Positions 38,876-48,004 are shown, counted from the first letter of the stretch. The stretch: 64,000 nucleotides of DNA from CAVVZJ01 sp963752755 (GCA_963752755.1 CAVVZJ010000003.1:1181518-1245517); one strand, 5' to 3'. Notes: generated from the sequence alone by a model not told the origin. Translations and numbers: made by a program.

Positions 38876-41374
38876 ATGTCGAGCCTGAGACGACGCCTGG
38901 GGTGGGGCCGGTCCCGCGACGGTCGGGGCCGCGACGCGGCCCGGAGGTTTCGGCCGGACGGCCGGGCCGCCGCGCTGGAGGGCCGCTGCCTGCTGGCGGT
39001 TGTCACCGTCTCGACCGTCCAGGACGTGGTGGACGGGACGGTCACCAGCGTCGCGAACCTGATCGCGCACCCGGGGGCCGACGGCAAGATCAGCCTGCGC
39101 GAGGCGATCATCGCGGCCGACAACACGGCGGCCAACACCGAGATCGACCTGCCCAAGGGGGATTACAAGCTGACGATCGGGTCATTCAACACCGAGGGCG
39201 AGAACAACCCGGCCACCGGCGATCTGGACGTCTTCGCCCGGATGGCCGACCAGACGCTGACGATCAAGGGGGCGGGCTCGGGCCAGACGACCATCACCAA
39301 CGCCATCGACAAGGTCTTCTCGTTCAATCCGCCGCAGAACAAGCCCCTGGGCACCTGGAGCTACATGAACGTCGTGCTCCAGGGGATGACGCTGACCGGC
39401 CAGAACGTCGTCGAGACCGCCAGGCTTCAGAACAACGAGGGGGGCGCCTTCGATTTCCACGGGACGTACGGGAACCTGACGATGACCGACGTCGTCGTGA
39501 CCCGCTCCAACACGCTCAACGGCGACGGCGGCGGGATCGCCGTGTTCACCGGCGGCCTGGTCACGATCACCGACTCGGCTTTCACCCAGAACGTCGCCTA
39601 CAGCATGGACACGACCCCGGCGTCCGGCGGGGGGATCTACATCGGCTACACCGACCTGGGGACCGTGGGCGGGACCACGCCGACGGTCACGATCACCAGC
39701 ACGCTCATCCAGTTGAATATGACATGGGCCTATCCGTCCACGACGGGCACCCCGGGGGGTGGCGGCGGCATTTATGATGCCGGGGGGCCGAACACGACCC
39801 TGGAGTTGCATGGGGTCACGTTTTACACGAACATCGCCGGGGGTATCATCACGAACCAGAATCAGTCGCTACCGGGCCTGAATGGCGGCGGCGTGTACGC
39901 CGCGAGCGACAATCTGACGATCGACCAGGGGACGGTCATCTCGGGCAGCTCCGCCACCGGCCGGGGCGGCGGCCTCTTCAGCCGCGCCCTGAACGCGACG
40001 ATCGAGGACGCGGCGATCGTCGACAACGGGATCAGCGATCCGGCGGTCAGCATGTTCCCCATCCCGGACAACGTTTTCGTCGACTTGGGCAGCATGACGA
40101 TCCGCAACTCCCGGGTCGCCAGCCAGTTCACGAACTTCGACGCGAAGGGGACCTACATCGACCTCAACGCGGCCAATGGGCCGACGGTCGATGCCGCGAA
40201 CAACTGGCTGGGGTCGAACGGCCCCGACCCCGCCCAGTTCGGCGCCGGCGTGACGTGGTCCCCATTCCTCGTGGCCGAGGTCACGGCGCCCAAGACGAAC
40301 CTCGCGGTGAATGAGTCGGTGACGGCGACCTTCGCGATCCATCACAACAGCATCGGCCTGGACGGCTTCTCCGTACCCGACGGCAGCCTCGTCCTCTTCG
40401 GGACCTTGCACGGCAAGGCCAACCCGACCACCGCGACGACCGTGGGCGGCGCCGCGACGACGACCTTCACGCCGGATGCCGGCTTCGTCGGCACCGCGGG
40501 CGTCGGCGGCACCCTCGACTTCGGCGGCGCCCAAATCCTCTTCCAGGTCGGCAATCCGCAGTCGGCGCCGAAGATCACCACCCAGCCGCTGAGCCAGACG
40601 ATCCCGGTCGGCGACCCCGTCACCTTCAACGCGGCGGCCTCGGGCAACCCCACCCCGACCGTCCGGTGGCAGGTCAGCACCGACTTCGGCCAGACCTTCG
40701 CCGACATCCCCGGCGCGACGGCGACGTCGTACACCTTCACCACGACGGCGGCGGACAATAGCAAGATGTTCCGTGCCGTGTTCACCAACCCGCTCGGCAC
40801 GGCGACGACTTTCAACGCCCTGCTGACCCTGAGCCTGGCCACCATCACGGGCACGTCGGTGACCTGGGGGCCGACCGGGCAGGTCGTGCCGCTCGTCACG
40901 CAGTCCGACGGCGTCCGCATCCTGCCGGCCGGGCGGAGCGTGGACGTGCCCTGGATGGGCCTGAACGCGATTCGGATCGAGCTGGACCGGCTCGTGGGCC
41001 TGGACCCGGCGGACGTGCACGTCAACGGGATCAACGTGGCCGACTACGGCCCGGTGACGATCCGGGTCGTCTCGTTCTCGCCGATCACCTACGCCCTGAT
41101 CCTATCGAAGCCGATCGACCAGCCCGACCGCGTGACGTTGCGGATCGACAGCCCGGCCCTGTCCACGTTCACCCGCCGGCTGGACGTCCTGCCGGGCGAC
41201 GTGAACGACGACGGCGTGGTCAACAGCCAGGACGCGGTCCAGGAGCGCAACGCGGTCTACGGCTTCCTCCCGGTGACTGTCCCGGTGATCTTCCTCGATG
41301 TCAACGGCGACGGCGCCATCGACGTCACCGACTTCAACCTCGTCCGCCAGCGCAACGGCAAGAAGCTCCCTTGA
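38876..41374 (+). CDS. secreted beta-helix protein with Ig-like and dockerin domains
   Basis: 832 residues, intact. The basic N-terminus ends RFRPDGRAAALEGRCLL, a variant of the planctomycete LEPR-XLL motif. A CSLREA-type segment (ISLREAIIAADNTAAN) follows, then a right-handed beta-helix (residues 100-440) with repeats such as LTMTDVVVTRSNTLNGDGGG and TVISGSSATGRGGGLFSR. Around residue 560 is an Ig-like domain (PKITTQPLSQTIPVGDPVTF). The C-terminus has two dockerin-type calcium motifs, GDVNDDGVVNSQDAVQERNA and DVNGDGAIDVTDFNLVRQRN. This points to extracellular polysaccharide binding or cleavage. The ATG at 38876 is chosen because it starts the LEPR-like block. Confidence 0.82.
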   Translation: MSSLRRRLGWGRSRDGRGRDAARRFRPDGRAAALEGRCLLAVVTVSTVQDVVDGTVTSVANLIAHPGADGKISLREAIIAADNTAANTEIDLPKGDYKLTIGSFNTEGENNPATGDLDVFARMADQTLTIKGAGSGQTTITNAIDKVFSFNPPQNKPLGTWSYMNVVLQGMTLTGQNVVETARLQNNEGGAFDFHGTYGNLTMTDVVVTRSNTLNGDGGGIAVFTGGLVTITDSAFTQNVAYSMDTTPASGGGIYIGYTDLGTVGGTTPTVTITSTLIQLNMTWAYPSTTGTPGGGGGIYDAGGPNTTLELHGVTFYTNIAGGIITNQNQSLPGLNGGGVYAASDNLTIDQGTVISGSSATGRGGGLFSRALNATIEDAAIVDNGISDPAVSMFPIPDNVFVDLGSMTIRNSRVASQFTNFDAKGTYIDLNAANGPTVDAANNWLGSNGPDPAQFGAGVTWSPFLVAEVTAPKTNLAVNESVTATFAIHHNSIGLDGFSVPDGSLVLFGTLHGKANPTTATTVGGAATTTFTPDAGFVGTAGVGGTLDFGGAQILFQVGNPQSAPKITTQPLSQTIPVGDPVTFNAAASGNPTPTVRWQVSTDFGQTFADIPGATATSYTFTTTAADNSKMFRAVFTNPLGTATTFNALLTLSLATITGTSVTWGPTGQVVPLVTQSDGVRILPAGRSVDVPWMGLNAIRIELDRLVGLDPADVHVNGINVADYGPVTIRVVSFSPITYALILSKPIDQPDRVTLRIDSPALSTFTRRLDVLPGDVNDDGVVNSQDAVQERNAVYGFLPVTVPVIFLDVNGDGAIDVTDFNLVRQRNGKKLP

Positions 41375-41468
41375 TTCCAGCCGGCCGGCTCCCCCCGCCT
41401 TCGGGCGCGACCCGTCTCCGGCCCCCGACCGCGGCTCAGGTCCGCGGGCAACCCACGCGAGACGACCC

Positions 41469-42170
41469 ATGGCCCCGACCCAACGCTCCTCGACCGCACC
41501 CCGACCCCGCGGGGTGAACCGAATGCTCCCGCTCCTGGTAGCGACGCTCGCCATCCTGGCGACGCTCGGCCCCGGGGCCGCCCGCCCGGGGGGCGCGGCC
41601 CTGATCGTGCAGGTCGGCGACTCGGCCTCCATCCAGGGCGGTACCGGGGCCTTCGACGTACTTCTCCAGAACACAGGCGGCACGTTCAATTTGGCCGGAT
41701 TCTCGGTCGAGCTGGCTTTGCCCGCCGGGTCCGGCGTGTCGTTCACCGGCGTCACAGTAGACACCCTGACCGCCCCCTACCTGTTCGGGACCCTCCAGGC
41801 GCCCCCGTTCTCGTTCGACGCCTTCCCGTCCCAGGACTTCTCCGCGAGCGACTTCGACCTGAGTGCCCCCGGATTCGTCACCTCGAATCCCGGCGACGCC
41901 TTCGGGTTGGCTCACGTTGCCTACCAGGTCGATCCCGGCGCGCCTGGCGGCCTCGTGACCGTGTCGCTGGTGTCGGCGGGGACCTCGCTCACGGACGACG
42001 TCAGCGACGCCGTCCTGTTCACGCCGCGGGACGGCACGATCACCCTCCCCCAGGCCGTCCCCGAGCCGTCATCCCTGGTGCTCAGCAGTCTCGGGGCGTG
42101 CCTCGTCGCGTTGGCCCGCCTGGGAGTCCGGTCGAGCCGCCTCGCCTCCAGGGGACCGGGTCCGAGGTGA
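41469..42170 (+). CDS. PEP-CTERM secreted protein
   Basis: 233 residues, intact. A hydrophobic N-terminal segment (MLPLLVATLAILATLGPGAA) precedes a beta-sandwich domain of the cohesin-like type (LIVQVGDSASIQGGTGAFDV, FNLAGFSVELALPAGSG). The C-terminus is VPEPSSLVLSSLGACLVALA followed by Arg, a PEP-CTERM sorting signal processed by exosortase. The ATG at 41469 is the longer choice; 41523 is also possible. Its 3-prime 414 bases are exactly duplicated at 46081-46494. The preceding gene encodes a dockerin, so a cohesin-dockerin pairing between the two neighbours is conceivable but inferred. Confidence 0.85.
   Translation: MAPTQRSSTAPRPRGVNRMLPLLVATLAILATLGPGAARPGGAALIVQVGDSASIQGGTGAFDVLLQNTGGTFNLAGFSVELALPAGSGVSFTGVTVDTLTAPYLFGTLQAPPFSFDAFPSQDFSASDFDLSAPGFVTSNPGDAFGLAHVAYQVDPGAPGGLVTVSLVSAGTSLTDDVSDAVLFTPRDGTITLPQAVPEPSSLVLSSLGACLVALARLGVRSSRLASRGPGPR
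41728..42141 (+). repeat. 414-bp direct repeat, original copy
   Basis: Identical, as read, to 46081-46494 in the same orientation. It lies within the PEP-CTERM gene and ends shortly before its stop. Confidence 0.92.
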
Positions 42171-42204
42171 GGAGGGTATCAGCACATGAACTGAGTCACG
42201 GGCA

Positions 42205-42272
42205 GGTGGCTGGGGTCGTCTCGACCCCAGTCGTCGGCTAGCGCCCTGGGGTCGAGACGACCCCAGCCACCC
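42205..42272 (+). repeat. nested palindrome, family B copy 2
   Basis: Arms GGTGGC / GCCACC. The inner hairpin is TGGGGTCG-TCT-CGACCCCA, and the right arm is the reverse complement of the left. Confidence 0.8.
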
Positions 42273-42297
42273 GCCGCGGGCGGCCCGTTGGACGGAG

Positions 42298-42350
42298 GCC
42301 ACCCGTCCCGGGGCAGGCCGTCGCTCTCGCGACGACTTTGCCCCGGCCAC
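42298..42350 (+). repeat. palindromic repeat, family C copy 3
   Basis: The outer stem is CCGGGGCA / TGCCCCGG and the inner stem GTCGC / GCGAC around TCTC. It ends TTTGCCCCGGCCAC, as in the other family C copies. Confidence 0.65.
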
Positions 42351-42484
42351 ACCAAGCCAGCCCGGATCGGAGGAAAGGATGGCTGACACGACCACCCGTC
42401 CGCGTCTGACCCCGCTTTTCAGCCGGACCACCGCATATTCAACTCCGTGAAAGTCTGCCTCGTGACCGGCTCTCGACCCCGGCT

Positions 42485-42528
42485 GGCACTCCGGGGCACG
42501 CTCGAAGACTCACTTTGCCCCGGCCACC
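42485..42528 (+). repeat. palindromic repeat, family C copy 2
   Basis: GGCACTCCGGGGCACGCTCG followed by AAGACTCACTTTGCCCCGGCCAC. Compared with 42298 the outer GGGGCA / TGCCCC stem is kept and the centre differs. Confidence 0.65.
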
Positions 42529-42546
42529 CGTCGAAGCGACAAGCGG
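42522..42546 (+). repeat. partial family A element (second hairpin and tail only)
   Basis: GGCCACCCGTCGAAGCGACA then AGCGG: a GTCG / CGAC stem and the CAAGCGG tail without the first hairpin. It overlaps the end of the family C copy. Confidence 0.5.
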
Positions 42547-42592
42547 TCGTTTCGAGAGCCTCGCCCAAACCTCATGCGACACTGAACCCTGA

Positions 42593-42643
42593 GCCGCTTG
42601 CGGCTTCGCCGCCCAGACAACGCCGCCGTTGTCCGGGCCACCC
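42593..42643 (-). repeat. two-hairpin repeat, family A copy 5
   Basis: On the minus strand: GGTGGC head, hairpin 1 with arms GGACAACG / CGTTGTCT, hairpin 2 GCGGC-GAA-GCCGC, tail AAGCGG. Confidence 0.78.
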
Positions 42644-42818
42644 CGCGGCAGAGTCTTGCATCAGCGGAATCGCTGTTGTTAGATGTGGGGTAGGTTGCTC
42701 TGAACGAAGCGTTGGCATCCCAGCTCACCGCTGCCGATCACGCGCGAGTCAGTATGAACACTGGTTAGGCGGTTGATCGTATTAATTATTGATTGAATTG
42801 ATTGAGAGGAGACTGGGA

Positions 42819-45678
42819 GTGCGAACCTTCGCACAAAGACCAAAGCCAATTCAGCAAGCCAAGCCTGCAGAAGCTCAGAAGGCCAGCCCGTCGCCTTTCG
42901 GGCATCGGCGCGACGTGAACGCGTTCCTTCACCTGCAGCGTACGGTGGGAAATCAAGCAGTACAGCGGCTGTTCCAGGGTCATGCTCTAGAACCCATCGC
43001 CGGAAGGACCGGTACGGGATCAACTCACCTCGATCATGGTCTTGACCGGATTCCCGTAAGTCGGCTGAAAGAAAGTTCGTTAGAGACGAAACAGGCGATC
43101 AACGAGCCGGAGCACGGAGCCGAACCGGGAGCAGATCGCGTCGCTGAGCAAGCAATGCGCGTACCCGAACTGAGACTTCAACCTGCTTGCCCTTGCGGTG
43201 GGTCTTGTCCCCAATGTCAGCGAGCGCCAGGGCACCCGTTGTTTGAGCGATTGCAGACAAAACTCGTCCAAAGTAGCGACGTAAAAAACGACACTCCAAC
43301 GCTCACCAACCCGGAAACACTTCGAGCAGCGGGCCAACCCCTCGACTCGGGCCTCCGGGCATTTATGGAATCGCGATTTGGACAGGATTTCGGCCAGGTC
43401 CGTGTCCACACCGACGGAGCGGCGGTCCACTCAGCACGGACTATGAACTCGCGGGCCTATACCATCGGTGACCACATTGTGTTCGACGCGGGAGAATATG
43501 TGCCCGGGCTGCCGGCGGGCAGAAAGATTATTGCGCACGAGTTAACTCATGTACTCCAGCAGAGAATCGGCGGAGATCGCGGTGAGGCTCCTGACTCGCC
43601 CGCGATGGAGTACGAAGCGGAGCGGGCAGCATGGGTAGTGCGCCTCGGCGGAGGAAGGGTCACGGTTTCGCACGCTGCACGGTTGGGTGTGGCTCTTCTG
43701 CCTCGTTCATTTCGGAGTAGCCTCGATTACTCAACGTTGTCCCCATCCGAAATCGAAATCGAGATCCACGAGATCCGTCAGTGGCTCGAGGCGCACCCGC
43801 ATAACAGCGCCGACCGGCAATGGTTGCTGGCAGCGTTGCGGTCACTGGAGCATCGCCTCCCTGGAGTTGTTGCCGGGCTTCCAATCGGTCGCGACCAGTT
43901 TGCGGCACGCTTCAATACGGAGTTCCACACGGTGCTCCATGCCTTGCGACCAGACACACCACGTGGGGAATTATCGCCGGATCGGCTTGCCGAGCTCTTT
44001 ACGTCAGAGCAGCGCGAAAAGCTTGCGGACTTCATGGTAACGAGACGCATCCCCGAGCGACTGTTTAACGGGGCGGATGATCTCGGCGGCGCCGACGCAC
44101 AACAACGTATCCTTGTATCTGCTCATATCATAACACATGGCACCTACCGGCCGGGGTCGTTCGAGCAGCGGGTTCATGCCCGGTATTGCGGGCACTGGGT
44201 GCAGATTGTCCACCAGTATGCGGGGGTGACGCCGGCGAGCGGAGGCTGGCCGGAGCCATTGCCAACCGTGATCGCCAGTGCGGCGCCGCGACGTGGGAGG
44301 CAGTCGCGCGGTGCGGTCATGGGCAGTTTTGATCCGATGGAAGTCCCGGTTTTTGGTGCCGGCCGGGCGGAATGCATCTACCAAAGTGGGCGAGCGTCGC
44401 CCGAAGAGTTACCGATCCCCGAGGGCACCGGGCATGCGAGAGCCGCTGAGCGAGAGGAGGCGCGACTGGCGGAGGACCCAACCGCGCCACGGAAAGTGCA
44501 CCGCCGCACCGAGTTAGAGATGACGCAGTTCCATATCCTGCGGGCGGGGGACTGGCTCTATCTCTATACCGCGAACCCCTCCGCCACCGGGCAGCACAGT
44601 GTGATCTTCTCGCGATTCGTGGATGACGAAGTGAGATACCAGGAAGGCGTATCCTATCGCCGTGCCATCGTTTTCAACCAACCCCATCCCGAGTCAGGTG
44701 GACGTGAGCAGACGATTCTTCTTGGAGAGCAATTTGTCCCGAGCCGGCACGCCGATCGGGCGCTCGGTCTCCCGTATCGTCCTCAGATCGACACCATCAC
44801 CCTTGTGGTTCGCGTCCCCTCATCCGCCCGCCCGGCGGCGAACGTTCCGGAATTACTGCCTTCGCCAGGGGGCGCAGCGCCGGGCGATTGGTCGAAGCGA
44901 ACAACCAGTACATTCGGGCGCAGAGCGCCGGCACCATGGCACGGTGGATCGCGACCGGTTGACACAGTGGCTAAGAAATGAGAACGAACGAATTATTACC
45001 AGTCTCGGGGAACTGGTGACTGAACGCGAGCGCGCCTTGTTCAGGGAGGCCAATCTCAGCGTCGAAAGAGAAACGCTCGTGCGACTGTGTCAGCGGCTTC
45101 GCGCCTTATCCGTGAACGCCACCCTGGCCGAGCAGAGCAGACGCAGCACCGAGACAAGACTCGGTCCGACTTTTGCCGCTGCGCAAGCACGTCTCGATGA
45201 ACTGCGGGAACAAGTAGCGCCAGACCTGGAGGAAATCGACACCCAGCTTACAGCCGTTCGAGCGCACGTCGACGATTTGGAGCATCGTCCGACGGCCAGC
45301 CGGCTCCGCGAACTGCGGACGGAACTCCGTGAGCTGGAACGGCGGATTCGCCATCCTTCGCGGAGTGACGAGCGGACCAGGCTGCGGGGTGAGCGAGCGG
45401 AGCTTCGGTCGCGCATCCAGAATCTCCAGAGTCAAAAGCGAACTGAGCGGACCGAACTTACAACGCGACGCCAGCAGATTGCGAACCTTCAGCGCCGGCA
45501 TGCTGCCATTCAGAGCCGAGTGTCCGCGGCCGAGGCCCGACTTCCGTTTGGACTTCTTCCCGGCAAGATGAGTGGCGAGGATCCCGGTTACGTTACGGGG
45601 AGGCTTCGGGATCTGACGCCACCGCTACCTTGGTCGGAACTGGTCGTGCAGAGCACTTCTAGTCGCATCCAGAAGTAA
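42819..45678 (+). CDS. eCIS-core (DUF4157) protein with C-terminal coiled coil
   Basis: About 953 residues if joined. The N-terminal part has LHLQRTVGNQAVQRLF, a motif common to eCIS-core proteins, then a CPCGGSCPQC cysteine group and the DUF4157 domain at residues 170-245 (QPLDSGLRAFMESRFGQDFG, VRVHTDGAAVHSARTMNSRA, IIAHELTHVLQQ with the HExxH metal site). DUF4157 proteins accompany extracellular contractile injection systems. The start is the GTG at 42819 behind GAGAGGAG. The first frame stops at 44981. A natural-looking segment in a second frame (VEANNQYIRAQSAGTMARW) and a 240-residue coiled coil in a third (to 45678) suggest indels near 44880 and 44945. Alternatively the coiled coil is a separate gene from a GTG at 44944. 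Lower GC than neighbours. Confidence 0.75.
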
Positions 45679-45825
45679 GAATAAATTTTACTAATTATCT
45701 CGGATCGAATAAGACCTGGCCAGTTTTGTCCGGGATGAGACGACATTCCACGGAGCGGCCAACATGGCGCGGCGACTCGACCACGTCCGCGAGTCGGCTC
45801 GGCGGCGGGATGGCCGTCTCGGGGC

Positions 45826-45868
45826 GGCGGGTGGCACTGGTAAGTGGCCGTTTCTGGGTGCCACTGGT
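45826..45868 (+). repeat. REP element, family F copy 3 (distant from RAYT)
   Basis: GGCGGGTGGCACTGG and, after a variable loop, TTTCTGGGTGCCACTGG, as in the RAYT-flanking copies. The second hairpin is replaced by unrelated sequence. Confidence 0.78.
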
Positions 45869-45913
45869 CGTCTTCGCAATAGTGTCCGGGATTTGTCTTC
45901 ATCAAATCTTCGC

Positions 45914-45963
45914 GGGTGGCCCGGACACCGTCCGCGGTGTCCGGGTCGCGAAGCGACAAGCGG
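45914..45963 (+). repeat. two-hairpin repeat, family A copy 3
   Basis: Head GGGTGGC, hairpin 1 arms GGACACCG / CGGTGTCC with loop TCCG, hairpin 2 TCGC-GAA-GCGA, tail CAAGCGG. Confidence 0.85.
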
Positions 45964-45965
45964 GC

Positions 45966-46039
45966 GGGTGGCTGTGGTCCGTCTTCGGACCACGGCGATT
46001 GGGGAACGACCGTGGTCCGAAGACGGACCACAGCCACCC
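45966..46039 (+). repeat. nested palindrome, family B copy 3
   Basis: Arms GGGTGGC / GCCACCC, inner hairpin GGTCCG-TCTT-CGGACC. A partial extra arm, GACCACAGCCACCCG, follows at 46062-46076, abutting the 414-bp duplicate. Confidence 0.82.
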
Positions 46040-46080
46040 GCCGCTAAACACGTACAAACGAGACCACAGCCACCCGTCCA

Positions 46081-46520
46081 GGTCCGGCGTGTCGTTCACC
46101 GGCGTCACAGTAGACACCCTGACCGCCCCCTACCTGTTCGGGACCCTCCAGGCGCCCCCGTTCTCGTTCGACGCCTTCCCGTCCCAGGACTTCTCCGCGA
46201 GCGACTTCGACCTGAGTGCCCCCGGATTCGTCACCTCGAATCCCGGCGACGCCTTCGGGTTGGCTCACGTTGCCTACCAGGTCGATCCCGGCGCGCCTGG
46301 CGGCCTCGTGACCGTGTCGCTGGTGTCGGCGGGGACCTCGCTCACGGACGACGTCAGCGACGCCGTCCTGTTCACGCCGCGGGACGGCACGATCACCCTC
46401 CCCCAGGCCGTCCCCGAGCCGTCATCCCTGGTGCTCAGCAGTCTCGGGGCGTGCCTCGTCGCGTTGGCCCGCCTGGGAGTCCGGTCGAGCCGCCAGTGGC
46501 ACTCGGCGGGCCTCGGCTAG
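46081..46520 (+). pseudogene. truncated duplicate of the PEP-CTERM gene
   Basis: Positions 46081-46494 repeat 41728-42141 exactly, covering the C-terminal 138 residues including the PEP-CTERM signal. The N-terminal half with the signal segment is absent. The upstream in-frame sequence is palindromic repeat DNA, so no functional start is expected. The last codons after 46494 are new sequence to a TAG at 46518-46520. Repeats adjoin it on both sides. Confidence 0.85.
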
Positions 46521-46528
46521 ATCAACAG

Positions 46529-46578
46529 CCGCTTGTGCCTTCGGCACCCGGACACCGCGGACGGTGTCCGGGCCACCC
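46529..46578 (-). repeat. two-hairpin repeat, family A copy 4
   Basis: On the minus strand: GGGTGGC head, hairpin 1 arms GGACACCG / CGGTGTCC, hairpin 2 TGCC-GAA-GGCA, tail CAAGCGG. It is inverted relative to copy 3. Confidence 0.85.
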
Positions 46579-46610
46579 GTGAACAGCCGGAGGAACCCTC
46601 ACACCGGTCC

Positions 46611-47814
46611 CTACTTCCCGGCCTCCTCCGCCTCCTTGATCAACCTGTCCAGCGCGGCGTCGATCGCCTTCGCGCGGGGCGCCGACCCACTTGTGCCGGA
46701 TGATCCCCTTCGCGTCGATGATGTAGAGCGTCGGCGTCGCGGAGAGGTTCCATTTCGCGGCGATCTCGCCGTCCGGGTCCGCGAACGACCGCCAGGTCAG
46801 GTTCTCCTTGTCCACGACCTTCTTGAGTTCCTTGGCGTCTTGACCGCCGACGTGGACGCCGATCAGGGCGAACGGCTGGTCTTTCCGGTTCGAGACGAGC
46901 GACCGCTCGTGGGGCCACTGGCCCCTTCAAGTCAGTCAGTATTCCGACCAGAAATCGATCAGCACAACCTTGCCGCGGTAGTCACTGAGCTGGAACCGCC
47001 GGCCGTCCTGGTCTTCTCCCTCGATCCTCGGCGCCATTTTGCCGACGACCAGGTGGCGGATCTCGAACAGTCCCGCCTCGGCCCGCTCGCCGATCGTACT
47101 GCCGCCGCCGGGCGGCTTCACGTCACCGAAGTCCCGTGCGGCCTGTTCGAAGAGGGTCTCTGCCTCCACGCTGGCCTGGTCACGGTCCTGGCGCAGCAAA
47201 CCCGCGAGGTACTCCCTGCCGAAGAGGTCCCCGAACTCCCGGGCCAGTTCCGGCTGGTCCCTGATCAGTTCGAGCCGCTGCGAGCGGTTGGCCAGGTAAT
47301 GGGCCAACGCCAGACAGGCCTGCGCCGGACTTCCCGGTAAGGGTTCTGTTCCAGGACCGCGCAGGAACGTTTCGTATTCCTTGCAGAAGCCGCCGGAGAC
47401 GCGCTCGCAGAGTGGGCCGAACTGATCGCTCCGGATATGGTCGCGCAGCAGCAGCGCGAAGGCTCTGGCCCGTGCATCATCCTCGCCCACGAGTTCGACC
47501 GGCCAGGGAGTCGAATTGACATACCAGACCGCCCGGATCAAGGCGTCCACCGCGACCGGGTCCTTCGGGTATCGCTCGGCCAGTTCCACGAACCGCGACG
47601 CGATCTCGTTCCATCGCTTGTAGGTTTCCCCGATGAACACCATCCGCTCCTCGTCCGTCAGCACGCGCCCGGGCGACGAGGCCAGCTCCTGGGCCTTGAG
47701 GAGCGCCTTGTACTGCTCGGCCGGCGTGCCCGGCCCCTCCCGGGCCGGGTGCTCGGCCGCGGGCGCCGACAGGCCGAGCCCGAGGACCAGTAATCCTCCG
47801 ACGGTGCGACACAT
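46611..47814 (-). CDS. TlpA-like thioredoxin-fold protein, secreted
   Basis: About 400 residues. A signal peptide (MCRTVGGLLVLGLGLSAPAA) and a 230-residue helical domain precede a redoxin domain: GKMAPRIEGEDQDGRRFQLS, DYRGKVVLIDFWSEY, PHERSLVSNRKDQPFALIGV, NLSATPTLYIIDAKGIIRHK. TlpA-type proteins reduce or isomerise disulphides outside the cytoplasm. The usual CxxC after the FW motif is not seen: the sequence there (46900-46935) has a TCAGTCAGT duplication and stop codons. Frame changes also occur near 46685, after which AKAIDAALDRLIKEAEEAGK leads to a TAG at 46611. It may be a non-catalytic member or locally misread. Start ATG at 47814. Confidence 0.72.
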
Positions 47815-47913
47815 GAGAAGACTCCTACAGTCAAGGGAAACAACGAGACTCCTCGCTGATCTCCACCACGAAAGCCCCTGAAGTTCACCCACGTTGAAGG
47901 GGCCCAGGAAGTG

Positions 47914-48004
47914 GGGTGGCAGGCCCACGTCCTCGTGGGCATGTCCGGATTCGGGCCGTGCCAAACCCGCTCAACAGGCCCACGAGGACGTGGGCCTGCC
48001 ACCC
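47914..48004 (+). repeat. nested palindrome, family B copy 4
   Basis: Arms GGGTGGC / GCCACCC, inner hairpin CCCACG-TCCT-CGTGGG. It resembles copy 1 (7879) but differs in the central 35 bases and in the stem flanks. Confidence 0.82.

Noticed and set aside
42819..45678. Complete contractile injection system or prophage
   Set aside because: Only one eCIS-core gene is present. No sheath, tube, baseplate, terminase, integrase or ATPase gene is visible in the window.
45726..46520. Functional fusion gene ending in the PEP-CTERM duplicate
   Set aside because: The upstream part of the open frame translates palindromic repeat DNA, and no start, signal peptide or ribosome-binding site precedes the duplicated segment.
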